A stretch of DNA of 64,000 nt from Pyrenophora tritici-repentis (taxonomy: Eukaryota > Ascomycota > Dothideomycetes > Pleosporales > Pleosporaceae). The notes under the pieces were generated by a model that did no database searches, was not told the origin of the DNA, and was given only the letters and a program-made list of their open reading frames with translations. The stretch covers positions 1,860,001 to 1,924,000 of the forward strand of contig NC_089399.1 of the NCBI RefSeq assembly GCF_003171515.1, in the 5' to 3' direction. Below, piece by piece: positions 10,830-22,711 of this stretch. The position numbers and the translations under genes were made by a program. Position 1 is the first letter of the stretch. Every line of letters starts with the position of its first letter.

Positions 10830-12590
10830 ATGCGTATATACCTATGCCAGGTTCGTGAACGAACAGACGGATCGCTGTATATCGAACGTAACCGCGAGGC
10901 TTCAACTGAACATGACTACATCGCCATCTCCCACGTCTGGGGCTCTCCCGACACCATCCAGGCAGTCAAAGTCGACGGAATAGACGAACCAGTTTCCCTC
11001 AGCCCAGGGAAATTCGACATCCTAACAATCCTCCGCCGTCCCGATGTATGCGGAGATACCTGGTTCTGGATGGACCTCTTCTGTCTGGATCAAACCCCAA
11101 ACGCCACCATACCCATGAGTGATCAACTGGCCTCAATTCCCACAATCTATAAGCGCAGTCGTTGCGTCAAGGTCCTCATCGAGTCCCCCATATGTCGCGA
11201 TTGGACAGCAACGGTAGCACAAGCAGATACACGCCAGACAGACCCAGATACATTTGAAGAACTTGAGCTGCATCATGCGAGAAAGTGCAGACTCATGTTA
11301 TTTGCAGACCCTTGGTTTGACAGACTGTGGACGAGACAGGAGGGGCTGTACGCGATGAAATTGCAGACTGTACTGCTTAATCTGAAAGACTGCCCACGAT
11401 ATAGAACCAATCTAGGCGACATCGACAAATGGGTGTCGGAAGGGGAAAACGCTGATCAGAGAGAGGCTGTGTACACTTTCTTGTACGATAAACTGCAATA
11501 TCATGGTAACATCAAACCGGACAGTGGAACGAAATTCCAGGCATATCTGGATCTGGCGTACAGAGGCGAACTAGACATGAAAAACTATCAAACCATCTCG
11601 GCTGGGGAAAAGTCGCTGTACTCGCCAATCGACAGCGCTTGGAGGAGTGGGAGGACGACGACGAAAGCCCGAGACTATGTCCTCGCTGTATTTCCTGATC
11701 TGGAAGGATATACCGTCCCGACTGATGCAAGGAAGCTTTCCTTTGCAGAATTACTAGAGGATGCACTACAACAACTCCAGCATTCGAAACATTCAGCCAA
11801 GGCAGCAGCGAAAGTTACCAAAGGAACTGTGGAAACAAATGACATAGCTGATACCTCTATACAACCCTTCATCCCCGCCACTCCAGCCAACATCACAGAA
11901 GCCTACGACACATTCCACCTCCTCAAGCGCCTCCCCGCCCTCGACCCCACACCCCAAAAACCCCTAACCTGCTCTGGCGAAAACCTGCACGTTATCGCCC
12001 AAAACCTCACCCTCACCACCACCATCCCCCTCACTAAACCCAACCTCGCCGATCTCGTAGCTCTCTGGGAGTCCTCGGCAAACATAACCAGCCAGCTCCT
12101 CGCGTGTCCGCAATCCAGCCCCGCCACCGCAACGCGGGTCTTGAAATCCGAACAAGACCTCTGTTACCGCAGTTTCGCCCTCAGCTTCTGCCAGTCGACA
12201 GTGCGGAAATGGGCGGTTGAGAAGAACCTGCCGCATGGGTTTGTCCACGGCGTTGTTGATGCTGATAAATTGACGGGCGTTACGGAGCAGCAGTATGGGG
12301 TTTATCTAGCGAGGTTTATGGTTTGTCTCATGTGTGGGGTTTCGTTGAGGAATGCGGTGGGGATGTTGGAGAGGTGCGAGTTTAGGGTGCTTGTTACGGA
12401 GGAGGGGGGGCGGGTGCTTGCTTTGGTTAACAAGGGGGTTTTGGAAGATGGTGGTGCTAGGGGGTTGGTGTTATTGAGTAGGGGGATGTCGGATGTGGAG
12501 GGGTTGCATGTTGGTGTTGAGAGGGAAGGTGGGTGCGTTGTGGTGGTGGGGAGGACGTGGATACCCAAGGAAGGGATTTTTGAAATGTGA
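10830..12590 (+). CDS. HET-domain (heterokaryon incompatibility) protein
   Basis: A single exon of 586 residues starting MRIYLCQVRERTDGS at an ATG. The HET domain covers about residues 28-175, with its three blocks visible: YIAISHVWGSPD, WFWMDLFCLDQ and QLASIPTIYKRSRCVKVL, then PWFDRLWTRQEGLYA. HET domains are TIR-like modules that mediate fungal non-self recognition and cell death when hyphae of unlike genotypes fuse. The C-terminal 400 residues have no recognised WD, ankyrin or NACHT repeats. The gene stands alone, without an obvious partner gene such as a HET-S or SNARE-type sensor beside it. Assignment to the family is firm. Whether it is an active incompatibility locus is unknown, because these families are large in Pezizomycotina. 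Confidence 0.9.
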   Translation: MRIYLCQVRERTDGSLYIERNREASTEHDYIAISHVWGSPDTIQAVKVDGIDEPVSLSPGKFDILTILRRPDVCGDTWFWMDLFCLDQTPNATIPMSDQLASIPTIYKRSRCVKVLIESPICRDWTATVAQADTRQTDPDTFEELELHHARKCRLMLFADPWFDRLWTRQEGLYAMKLQTVLLNLKDCPRYRTNLGDIDKWVSEGENADQREAVYTFLYDKLQYHGNIKPDSGTKFQAYLDLAYRGELDMKNYQTISAGEKSLYSPIDSAWRSGRTTTKARDYVLAVFPDLEGYTVPTDARKLSFAELLEDALQQLQHSKHSAKAAAKVTKGTVETNDIADTSIQPFIPATPANITEAYDTFHLLKRLPALDPTPQKPLTCSGENLHVIAQNLTLTTTIPLTKPNLADLVALWESSANITSQLLACPQSSPATATRVLKSEQDLCYRSFALSFCQSTVRKWAVEKNLPHGFVHGVVDADKLTGVTEQQYGVYLARFMVCLMCGVSLRNAVGMLERCEFRVLVTEEGGRVLALVNKGVLEDGGARGLVLLSRGMSDVEGLHVGVEREGGCVVVVGRTWIPKEGIFEM

Positions 12591-12678
12591 AATGGTTGTG
12601 GTTGTGTGTTATACGATATTTTCATTCACGAGTATTGGTATTTTTTAGGTAATCACATGTACGTCTCGGTAGATATAT

Positions 12679-14133
12679 CTAAATCACCTTTGTGACGTTC
12701 ATCGCCTTGGTCCACGGCTTCCAGTACTCTTCGATACCGCGATCGTAGTTCCAGCCTGACCAGTCGTAGTTGGTCATACCCCATGTGTCGGGGAATCCTT
12801 GGATTCCTGATCTGATTCTGTATGAACCAGCAATAGCCCACATCATCCAGCTGACGTCGTTCTCAATGGTGTACTCTCTCAGGCAGTTTTGAAGAGTATC
12901 GTTGAAGAGTGTCTCGTCCTGGGCAGTACCGAACTCGCTGAGAATGACTGGCGTCTCACGTACAGCCTTGGGGCAGTCGTTTGTGATATTGCATGCTTCT
13001 GGCGCGTCGATGCCTAGGGCATTGAAGCCGTTGCGGTAGAGACTCGCCTTGACAATGTCGCATCTGTCGGTATCGACATCCTCGCTCATCTTGTACAAAT
13101 GAAGTTCCCAAACTAGCTTGTCGGCCCAAGCGTGGTCATCGACGTTGAAGTAGACTGGCTCAAGCCTGGCAGCATTGCGGATGGCGGTGCACTTGTAGCA
13201 CGGGGCACTAAGAATGTTCTTGCCGCTCGTCAAAGCTGAGAGATCTTGTCCGTATTGCATTCCTGACCAGAGGATGAGGATATCGGGGTTGGCCTCATGA
13301 ATAGCGTCCGCGCCAGCTGTCATGTTGCCCACAAGTGTCTGCCAGTTGTAGTTCAAGTCGGTAACATTGTATGAGTCGCGAAGTTCGTTGCGAAGAGACA
13401 TGCTAGCAATGTTCGGGTGGTCTTTTGCCCAATTCGCAACGTAGGAAAGACCTCGACGCCAATGTGTGGCGTTGAAGAAAAGATCATCGAACCAGGCGGC
13501 GCCGTCGTAGTGCGAGCAGCACCATTGCGCCTTTCCAGTATGCACATCTGGGCTGATGTAGATGCCCTTTGTAGCGGCGATACGTGCGATATCGCCCCAA
13601 ATCTCGAATCGAGTGGTCTGTGATGTCCAACCGGGATTCTTTGCTACGATCTCGTTGGTCACCTTGGTACCGTTGACGTATCCAAGCGCGTTGATCAATG
13701 CAACCTCTAGAGGTACATCCTGTCCATTTCGATCGTATATCTGATCGATCATTTCAATGGCATAACCCATGCGGATGTAGTTGAAGCCGACACCGGCAAT
13801 ATCAGAAAGGATTTCTTCTGCAGATGCCCATTCAAGACCCTCGGGAATCATGGTTTCGCCTACAACGTGTGAGTGCAAATATGACCTGATTGGCCTGGAC
13901 TACATACCACTCATGGGCCAGTTGACACCTGCCCAAGTTATCTTCTCGCCCTTGCTGTTAACAATATCCCTCCCCCGTGTGCTGTAAGGGCCATTGAACG
14001 ACGATGTGTTATTGGTAGCCTGTCTGCGCGCATTGTATTGAAAAGAAGCTACACTTGGTACCTCTGGTAGATAGCTGGCCAGAGCAACAGCTCCAGACAG
14101 GGCCGAAGTGAGCAAAAGACTTGGTCCCAACAT
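12679..14133 (-). CDS. Secreted glycoside hydrolase family 5 (cellulase-fold) protein
   Basis: Exon 1 is 14133-13908 and exon 2 is 13859-12679, split by a 48-bp intron (GTATGT...TTGTAG), giving 468 residues. The ATG at 14133 gives a clean signal peptide, MLGPSLLLTSALSGAVALA; an in-frame ATG at 14178 would add 15 residues. The TIM-barrel landmarks of GH5 are present: WAGVNWPMSGETMIPEGL, FNYIRMGY and SPDVHTGKAQWC. The proton-donor Glu lies in SMSLRNELRD (about residue 234) and the nucleophile Glu in VILSEFGTAQ (about 384). GH5 enzymes cleave beta-glycosidic bonds in cellulose, mannan, glucan or glycolipids; the exact subfamily and substrate were not determined. Several N-x-S/T sites suit a secreted protein. 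It is divergent from the helicase gene. Confidence 0.88.
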
Positions 14134-14981
14134 ATTCAAGATGGGGTGGCAGAGAGACGCTACACAACAGTCTGACATTCACATGGTTGGGTCTTTATAC
14201 TCCTCGGTACCTACGTACCAAGCACAACCGTGAACCCGGCCGAAATATTCAGAGCCGTTGCGGAGGTTGGTACAAAACTTGTGACGCTGCCCTCATCTAT
14301 TGGCCCCAGAATGTGTAGTTCCTCGCGCGATGCCGTCTACCGTCTAGCGGGTCGGGCTATTTGCTAAATCCATGTGGAATGCCGCTAATCATGGTTACTT
14401 TGCGGGGTGTCGGATCAAAGATGGCCGAGTGCTAGCAGGTCAGTTTATCCGGTCACTTCTCCGTGTGAACGGCCTGAGCGCCAAGATGTTTTCTACTGCC
14501 TATGGCAAGAAGCGGATAATTCCCATTCAATAAGCGTAGAATCCCATACGTTTTGCGCGACAAAAGTAGGAAATAATGCTGGGTCGTCGCAGTGTCATAT
14601 TGTTCTCGAAGGAAGAATGACTGGGATGAAGTCCCGTAGCCCTGTTCGTTGTTGGAGCAAGGTCTACCTCCACATTGCGGGGGAAATACGATAGTCTGGA
14701 ACTTGGCGAGCAAAGCTTCCCACAACCGCATCGGAAGTCCTACGCCTTTTGGATGGCAAGCCGGTACAGCGACTCGCATACAGAGGTTTTAGAGTTAGTT
14801 TGTATTAGCGGGTGACTTACACGAGTCATCAGGGCCTGACGTAAGAGCTTTCCGAAAGTACCTCCTAAGCTCCATCCTGGCCGCACGTGATACGCGGTTC
14901 TAGCGCGTTTTTCGCGTTCTACCCTACACATCCGACCAAGCCCGAACAGGACACCCGTGGACGACACATCCACGAAAGACC
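14134..14981. other. Intergenic region between divergent GH5 and helicase genes
   Basis: 848 bp holding the promoters of both genes. No repeats, RNA gene or convincing small coding sequence was seen. Confidence 0.4.
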
Positions 14982-17900
14982 ATGGAAGCTCTGCTCGAGG
15001 GCCTCAATGAGGCACAAAAGAGTGCAGTCACAAGCCCTGCAAACGTCGTGCAGGTTCTTGCGCCACCTGGTTCAGGCAAAACGAAAACACTCACAGCACG
15101 CGTCGCGTACCACATCAACCATGAGCGATTGCAGCCATGGAACATTATCGTGTGCACCTTTACCATCAAGGCGGCACGAGAAATGAAAGAGAGGATCAAG
15201 GGCTTTGTTGGGGACAAGTTGGAGGCCAAGTTGATCTTGGGCACCTTCCACTCGGTCGCGCGTCGCTTCCTGTATCGCTATGGTCAAGAGATTGGAATTG
15301 ACAAGAATTTTGGAATCGCCGATACCAGCGATAGCACATCCATATTGAAGCGTATCATCACACGCTACCAGTATACTGTTGAGCCCGGCCATGCTCGTTC
15401 CCGGATATCCAAATTGAAAGCAAAGGGCATCACGGCTGATGACAACACACGGACGGCCAAGAACGTCAACGAAAATGAATTTGCCATGGTTTATTCTTCT
15501 TACCAGGAGCATCTGGCGGCGTCGAATCTTCTTGACTATGACGACCTCCTGATGCGTTGCGTGGACCTCTTGAAGAAGTCGCCATCGTGTGTCTCGACGA
15601 TACAAGCTGTCCTCATCGACGAGTACCAGGATACCAACAACATCCAGTACGAGTTGATGAGTTTATTGGCTCAAAAGACGAAACGTATCACCATCGTTGG
15701 TGACCCGGACCAGAGTATTTACAGCTTCCGCTCTGCTGAGATAAAGAATTTGCTTCGGATGCGTACCGATTACCCAGAGTCGGTGGTGATCAACCTAGAA
15801 AACAACTATCGGTCCTCGGGATGTATCCTCAGCTCAGCCATGGCTGTGATTGAGCAGGATGAATCCCGGCCTCAGAAAGCGCTGGTCGCAACACACGGTA
15901 TAGGCGAACAACCCACCCTTCGCCATCTGATATCGGCGAATGTAGAAGCAAGATGGATAGTGGAGGAAATACACCGGACCAAGACGCTCACAGCTGGACT
16001 GCTGAGCTTCAACGATTACGCCATTTTGGTCCGCTCTTCTCCCCTTACTCTGCAAATTGAAAGAGCGCTCGGGCAAGCAGGCATTCCCTATCGCATGGTC
16101 GCCGGTACCAAGTTCTTTGATCGCGCGGAGATTAAGATTATACTGGACTATCTTCGTGTGATCAGTCAGCCGGACCACAACGACGCCGTAGCGCGTGTCA
16201 TCAATGTACCGTCTCGGAAAGTCGGCGACGTGACAGTAAAGGCTCTGCTTGAGGAAGCAGAAGTAAGAAAGGTCACTTTGTGGAAGTTGGTGCTCGATGT
16301 GGCACAAGGCCGGAGGAAGCCCCAATGTAAAGTGTCCGCGCAGGCCAATATAGGCATTTCGCAGTTTGTCAACGTCATCCTCACATCCCGTGAGAAGCTT
16401 CTGCCTGCCAAGAGCGACGAGTGCGATCTCTTTGGGTTGATAATGCACGTGCTGAATAAGATTGCATTCCAATCTTATCTCAAGCAGGCACACAAGGAGA
16501 ACTGGCAAGATCGATGGGCAAACGTCGAGGAGCTGATAAATCAGGCAACCCAGATGGCAACCGCCGTCGCCAATGGTGAGGAGATATCAGACGACGCCTT
16601 ACCAGAGGTGGAGGGCCTCGAACAGCGGAGTGATACCGCGGCTGACCTCTTGTCGAAGTTTTTGGCCAATGTAACACTGTCGAGTGCTGCGGATCAAGAC
16701 GGTAGCGAACTAGACCAAGTCACCATCTCCACCATTCACGCAGCAAAGGGGTTGGAGTGGCCTGTCGTCTTCATGCCCGCCGTATACGATGGATCTATCC
16801 CACACTCCCGCGCCGAAGATCAAGACGAGGAACGGCGTTTATTATACGTCGGCATGACGCGTGCACAGGGTCTGTTATACTTGAGTTGTCCAGTCAAGCA
16901 GTCCGGCCAAGAGCAAACGACGCTATCAAGGTTCATTTCCGACCGCAAGATCCAAAAGCTCTTCAACGAACGAGGACCAGATCTAGCCTTCAAACGAAGC
17001 ACCATCCCAGACCTAGCACGTATACTACGCAGAAACTGCCCTACAACCGCAGACATCGACGCAGCCCGCAATCTCCTCGACCGACCCGAAGACGACAAAT
17101 ACCCAGCAACACGCGAAGAACTCGACGGAGACGACTCAACATACGGCGCCCCCTGGGACAACAATAACAACCACAAGAACCCCGGAACCACCTACGGAGC
17201 CTCAAAGAAGCGTAAACTAAACAACCCTACCTCATCCACCACAGCCGTTCATTCAGTCCCAACAACCATGACCCGCACAGCAGGCTTCTCCACCGCCTCA
17301 ACAACAATGCAAGCCATCAAACCCGGCTTCACCAGCGCCCTCGACCTAGGTAACCTGCAAGCCATGCAACGAGAAGCCGAACGCATCCGCATGCTCGCCG
17401 CCACCTCACCCCCTCACCCCCCTCACCCCCCTCGAAAAAACCAGAACCAGCAAAGCCCCCTCGCGCTAAACCGAACAAACCCCGTCCTACAGGCCAAGGC
17501 GCAATAACCAATTTTTTCAAACGTACGGCTTCGGCTGAGGAAGATGCTGATTCATCGGCAGCACCGACAGTACCGTCGTTCCACCGCTCTTCTTCCTCTT
17601 CATCAGCACAGCCTTTACACGATATATCAAACGTCCAACCCACGACAACGATACAGCCGCGCCCCTTCCACCCCCTGTCCTTGCCAAAACATAAAGTCAC
17701 CGCGCAACCTATCCTCGCTAAGCCGAAGAGAAAAGAGGCTGAGAGTGAGGGTGCGAGGACGAGGTATGTGCTTTTATCTAGTTCGCCAGTGAAACCTGAT
17801 GAGGTTGACAAGGAGGTGGATACGGGGCCGGAGAGTCCTACTAAGGGGTCTGGGTCGGGATTTCGTCCAGCGTCAACATTTCACACGACGTCCATGGCAC

Positions 17901-17998
17901 AAGTGCAGACGACACAGAGGAAGACGCTAGGCGCGAGGAGGACTATGCAGCCGTGGAGTGTGAAGCATAATTCCATGCCCAAGCCACGGCCCTCGTGA
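14982..17998 (+). CDS. UvrD/Rep-family DNA helicase, SRS2-like, with C-terminal PIP box
   Basis: A superfamily 1A 3'-5' helicase of the Srs2 type, which in yeast strips Rad51 from single-stranded DNA. Visible motifs are Walker A LAPPGSGKTKT (residues 27-34), motif Ia CTFTIKAAREMKERI, motif II LIDEYQD (about 211-217), motif III VGDPDQSIYSFR, NNYRSSG, motif V TISTIHAAKGLEWPVVF and motif VI RRLLYVGMTRA. A direct frame ends at 17507. However, a second frame to 17998 encodes a conserved-looking tail with QGAITNFFKR, a canonical PCNA-interacting box. An intron at 17350-17444 (GTAACC, CTCAC branch, CCAG acceptor) joins exon 14982-17349 to 17445-17998 in frame and gives about 973 residues. A frameshift in the CCTCACCCC repeat would do the same. 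The NLS-like KKRKLNN lies before the junction. Confidence 0.88.
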
Positions 17999-18163
17999 TG
18001 GGCGCGAATTGGGGGTTTTGGCTGGGTGTTTAAGGATTGCATGGATTGGCGTTTTGTTGGTACTAAAGCTCATGATATTATTTGTCATGTCAACTCATTA
18101 TTTCCACGCTTACGCCATCGTTGGGCAGAAATACATTCCCCACATATACATATATAGTCGAAC

Positions 18164-19269
18164 CTACAGCACCGCAAAGGCACTGCAATAAGACACACTA
18201 CTATCCTTGACCTCCTCCACCAAACTACTCCTTTCATAGCGCAGAAACTTGAACTTTCCACTTCCTTCGCCTAAACCCTCTGCGCGCTCCACGGCAGCCA
18301 TGAAGAGGCCGATAGGATGTCGACCACACACTGTATTACCCGTTTTCCTGAGCTGATCCAGGAACTGCCGGTGTGACCCGCTCTCCACTGCATCCATGCT
18401 TTCCTGGTCGACAGCTGCGATACTCTCGTGTATGGGATAGTCACTCGGTACGCGCGAGCTGGTCCTCAACTGCGTGGCGGCTGATCCATTAGCGGGTTGG
18501 TAGTAGGTGTAGCGGAAGCGGGAGCCCCAGTGGCAAAAGTCAGACGAGATGACGAAGATGTTTGCGGGGTCGGAGAGGTAGGGCGCGAGGAGGGAGCCGT
18601 AGTGGACTTCAGCGGCTGCGTCGGTGTTTCCTACCATGATGGGGATGAGGGGGACGGATGTTGTGTCGTTTTGGAAGCTCGCGTTCTTTAGCGATAGCAT
18701 CTTGTAGATGTAGGGTAGATGCATCTCCAAACTGTGTTCATCCTCGTCTGTTCTTTTTGACATGGTTTCTAGGTCCCATTCTGTCTGTATCTCCTGTACT
18801 AGTTCTGTGTCTATGGTGAGATCGCCGAGAGGGGTGCGGTACTTGTCGCAGCCGGTTATTGCGGCGCCGGTGAGATAGTAGTGGTGGGAGGGTCCTAGCA
18901 AGAAGACGCGCTTACTATGCTGTTTAGCACGATTTCGTCACGCCCTTCACTCTGTCGGAGACGTACGCATTTGCCCAGTCGGCGCTCTTGTAGGCCCAGG
19001 CAGCTGCAGGCCCAGAGTATGAGAAGCCGGCATGCCTGCATGTCTATGAGCCTAAAGTCCTCTCTACAGCGGTTTCATGATGCATACGGGGCAATGATGG
19101 CTCGTGCATTTGGTGTTGGTATCGTGACTTCGCCTTGCTGTGAAGAGGCAGTGCCGATGGGTGTGGTGGAATTGGGTACAGCTTCAAGCCAGCCATCAAG
19201 CTGCTGAGAGAGAAGCTGCCCGTTATCCGTGTACCAGGAGCCGGCGTGAGAGGCTGATCGAGTAACCAT
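18164..19269 (-). CDS. MEMO-family protein
   Basis: Three exons, 19269-19088, 19035-18967 and 18914-18164, with GT-AG introns of about 52 bp, encode 333 residues. It starts [20 protein letters not shown], the usual MEMO N-terminus. Family landmarks are [22 protein letters not shown] (created by splicing; written across exons 1 and 2), [50 protein letters not shown] and [15 protein letters not shown] proteins share the fold of extradiol dioxygenases, with conserved His/Asp/Cys residues. Human MEMO1 binds phosphotyrosine receptors and metals, and the yeast homologue influences invasive growth; the biochemical role in fungi is unsettled. It is convergent with the helicase gene. Confidence 0.9.
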
Positions 19270-19723
19270 GGCAAGGAGAAGGTACTCAAGTTGGTGTTTG
19301 GTAAACAAGCTGTAGTTGATGGTGGTGAGCGGGATTGCGGGGCAGGACCTCCACGCTTCATGCAACCGACGTAATGCCTCCGACGGCAGTCACGACCGCC
19401 ATTATAGCAGGTGCATTTCAAAGTGACTCCAGTACTGCCTGACTAATACGACTTCTAAATATGCGCCTGGCTTTCCAATATTACAACGGAAATGGCCATG
19501 ATTGGAATGTGGGCAGGAGTAGGTTTGAGCGCCTGCCCTCACTAACTTAACTAGTAGTTAACTACTTACGCGACGCGCTCGCGCTCGCCCTGCGCGTCAC
19601 CCTGTACATCATCAACCCCATGTGATTTCGTCGCCCCCAACTTCTGCACACTGCACTGCATCTTTCCCTGCTCTTGTCCCAGTAACCTCTTCTCACAACT
19701 CCCGACTAGATAGCATCGCAATC
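19270..19723. other. Divergent intergenic region
   Basis: 454 bp between the MEMO gene (minus) and the Cys-rich gene (plus), presumably carrying both promoters. Nothing else is recognised. Confidence 0.4.
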
Positions 19724-20448
19724 ATGGGCTTCAAACGTAAACATTCGACCGAAGACTCATCCCTTTCCATCGCCAGCTTCCGCGCCTTCTCCATATCCGA
19801 CACACCATGCATCCCACAGTACGACCCATACTTTGAAGTGAGTTCGCGGTCAAATGCCTGGGATTTCAGTTGTGCAAGTCGAGTCAAGAGCAGCGATTGG
19901 GGCAACCGCACGCGTAAAAGGGTGCGCGATAGCAGGCCTGATGAGCGCGAGGTACATGGTGTGTATTCTCAACGCCCTGAATATGATGAGAGGATATTCG
20001 CTAACACCACGCAGAAAACACACTGAACAAACTCTACGCCGCCCAACGCAACCATCTCGACGCCATGCAATGTGACACACCACCAGTCAAAGAATCCGCC
20101 ACCATACCTACCACCATGCCCGTGTCCAAACCTCAGAAATCAACACTGCATTCCTTCTGGAAACAACTGCCTGCACCGCCCGTCCAGCCCATCTTCTCTG
20201 TCCCTGTTCAGCAAGACCAGATTCCTTCACACCTACCCACCTGCGATGACTGCGACACACCGCTGCAAAGTGGAAACGAAAGCATGGACGTGGATATGGA
20301 TCTGGACATGCGCGGTCCCCTTGAGAGATCCCCTTTCGCCTGCAACGACTGTGGCAAGAATGTCTGTGGCACGTGTGCTGTTGTGTCGACGACAAGGCAT
20401 TGTCTTCAGTGCGCTACTTCAGGGAGGAACTCGAGGAGGTGGTGGTAG
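19724..20448 (+). CDS. Uncharacterised protein with C-terminal Cys-rich (zinc-binding-like) module
   Basis: Two exons, 19724-19958 and 20015-20448, are joined across a 56-bp intron with a CTAAC branch and GCAG acceptor. The junction gives VHENTLNKLYAAQRNHLDAMQ, and the protein has about 222 residues. The N-terminus is basic and Ser-rich (MGFKRKHSTEDSS). A short motif, KPQKSTLHSFWKQLP, resembles a PCNA- or clamp-binding peptide but lacks Gln at the canonical place. The C-terminal part has paired cysteines: CDDCDTP, then CNDCGKNVCGTCAV, then RHCLQCATSG, which could bind two zinc ions. No family name can be given. A nuclear role is a guess from the basic N-terminus and the motif. Confidence 0.7.
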
Positions 20449-20983
20449 GGGTTGAGTTCGGGTATGAAGGAGTGTTGTTGTAATGGCGTTTAGCGTGGGC
20501 ATAGCTGGTAGGGCTCGACAGGACAGGGCAGTATGATATCCCCAGCATTTTTAGCAGCGAGGCGCATATGGAGTTATGAAGCATCGTATAGTGGGTAGCC
20601 ATTGTTATCAGCATATGGGAATTACTTATAGAATCAACGTAATGTTTTGAGCACTGTACTTTGAGAGCCGAAATAATGGAGAAGGTCATCCAGGCTTCTG
20701 ATGCTGTCCATAAGTCGGTGGACTTACACTAGACTCAGCGAAGGGCCATTTTGGCACCTTGGCTTTGCAAGACCACAAATGCCGTGGATACAGACGCAGA
20801 GGTGCAAGGTGCATTGGAGTGTTCCTTCCCATTCATCGTGGACGCAGCCCCGATGAGTTTGGTGGGTGACACCCGCCCCACTCTGCATTTTCGCTTAGCC
20901 ACCAACTTCCCAATCCAAAATCAACACCTTATAACTCAACATGATTTCCTATATAACTTTGCAAACTTCCATCAAACAAACCA
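20449..20983. other. Intergenic region before tRNA-Val
   Basis: 535 bp. A frame of 80 codons near 20751 has no support. Nothing else is recognised. Confidence 0.35.
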
Positions 20984-21074
20984 GCGAGCGTAGTCTAGTG
21001 GTTATGATGTCTGCTTTACATTGTCCAATGTTCAGCTTCGCAGAAGGTCGGGAGTTCGATCCTCCCCGCTCGTA
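20984..21074 (+). tRNA. tRNA-Val (anticodon TAC) with an intron of about 18 bp
   Basis: The acceptor stem GCGAGCG pairs with CGCTCGT, with one G-U pair. The D arm is GTCTAGTGGTTATGAT. The anticodon stem TCTGC/GCAGA encloses loop TT-TAC-A. The T arm is GGGAG-TTCGATC-CTCCC. An extra segment of about 18 bp (TTGTCCAATGTTCAGCTT) sits one base 3' of the anticodon, the standard place for a nuclear tRNA intron. A T-run at 21082-21086 is a Pol III terminator. TAC decodes GUA valine codons. Confidence 0.92.
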
Positions 21075-22711
21075 ACATCTCTTTTTGCTAAAATTTCGCA
21101 ACAAAAAAACTCTTAATCTTTTTTTTTGCTTGCCAAAAATATCAAAATCTTTTTTTCTGGAAATCGGAAGTGTTCGGACCCCTCTTTTTTGACTTTGTGG
21201 ACGCGGAAGGACGCCCCACTAAGCGTGTGCGACTACATTAGTCTACACGTCATGCTTTCTAGGGCTTAGACGGTAGTCTGACACCTATCACGTATCTTGC
21301 CTTTTGGTAGGGGTGATGGATAGGATCGCCAACAATATATTCTACCAACGCCGTAAATTTATCATCATTGCACCCTTCGAGGTATGCATATAGGTTGTGT
21401 AGTGTAGGTTACTCCTCCTCTGCATTTAGACTAAAAAAACTAGTCTATGTTATGGTGTGTGATCATGTTCGCTCATTCGATTCTAGGTAGTGGTTATCAC
21501 TTCAGATTTTGATCTTGTCAATTATTCTGATAACCCCGGTTCGGTAAGTTGATTATGAGATGTGAGGAGGGTGTGAGTTGAGTGGACTGGCGCTGACGAT
21601 GAGAAGAACCCGGGCACGACCTGTCATTCTTTTTTTTTCGAAGGGGGGTGGTTTTTGGTGAGTGGGGAGGATTGCACTCATTTCGATTTTGGGGCGGGGG
21701 GAGAAGGGGAAGGGAGGAGAGGTGCGATGGTGGGGTTGTTTTAGGTTGCTATACTAGACGTCGCATGGATGATGTGAATAGGAGGATATTACTTGCATGT
21801 TATTTGATGCTGTGCTTCCTATACCCGGTGGTCGGGTTGCTCCTGCTGAACGCGGGTGATGTGTCAGCTGATGCAGGCGCGCTAGTGGTGCGCTTATCGG
21901 CGAGGATGCGGAGATGCATCTTTCGACGCTCTCTTTTTGTTTGTGAATTGTTTCGAATTTAATCTTTTCGGTGAGTTTGTCCAGTCTTCAACGAACCGGC
22001 AGTCGTGCGTGATCATGGTGTCGGTGCGGTATCTTCCTTTTACGTCGCTCCTGCCAAATATGTGCTGGCACAACTTTTCGTAATTCCGTCAAACTCGCTT
22101 GCGCTGAACAACGAGAATGGGAACACAATTATCGTCAATCGAGACTTGTCGGCTGTATCCATGGAATGTGAGACCAGGTCCTTGTTCTAGGTCGTAGTTG
22201 CAAACCTGGTATTGGATTCATCGCTGGCAGCCGCCGCCGCTGTAGAAGGTATGATGCTTGTCATCGTGTCTTTCCTAGCAAGAGGTGATTGTCGATGGAT
22301 TTTTTCTACGCTAGGCAGCAGCCAAAAGGTGGGGTAATGGAGGTGAGTGTGAGTGAGGCGACAAGGCAGCAGTTAGCTAGTGTGTGATTTGGACGTATCT
22401 GGGCAACGCACGGCAGCAGTTGAAGAGCAAGAGATCAGATACCAATTACGGAATGCCCGAGAACAGTTGCTTTGCGGGGGCGATAGAGCTGTGCTACTTG
22501 GGTAGTCAGGAAGCAATAGAGGAGCGGTAGGCTAGGCACAGACCAAGAGCAAACAGAGAGCGGGAGTGAAGCGTGGAATCATACAGAAGCAAGCTAGTGC
22601 GGGCGCATAGCAAGGGCGCATAGGAAGCAATCTTTCACTTGCTCGACAAATTCTCGTTTACACCACTACACCCACGACACTGAGCCACACGCAGCGACAC
22701 TGCGACCAGAT
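21075..22711. other. Long intergenic region
   Basis: 1.6 kb between the tRNA and the next gene. It contains T-rich tracts (21100-21160, 21632) and G-rich runs near 21650-21710. A 104-codon and a 61-codon frame have no support. No TE ends or RNA genes were recognised. It may hold a long promoter and 5' UTR for the downstream gene. Confidence 0.4.

Noticed and set aside
21648..22190. Two frames of 104 and 61 codons in the long gap after the tRNA
   Set aside because: Low-complexity Gly/Arg-rich start, no family resemblance and no splice support.
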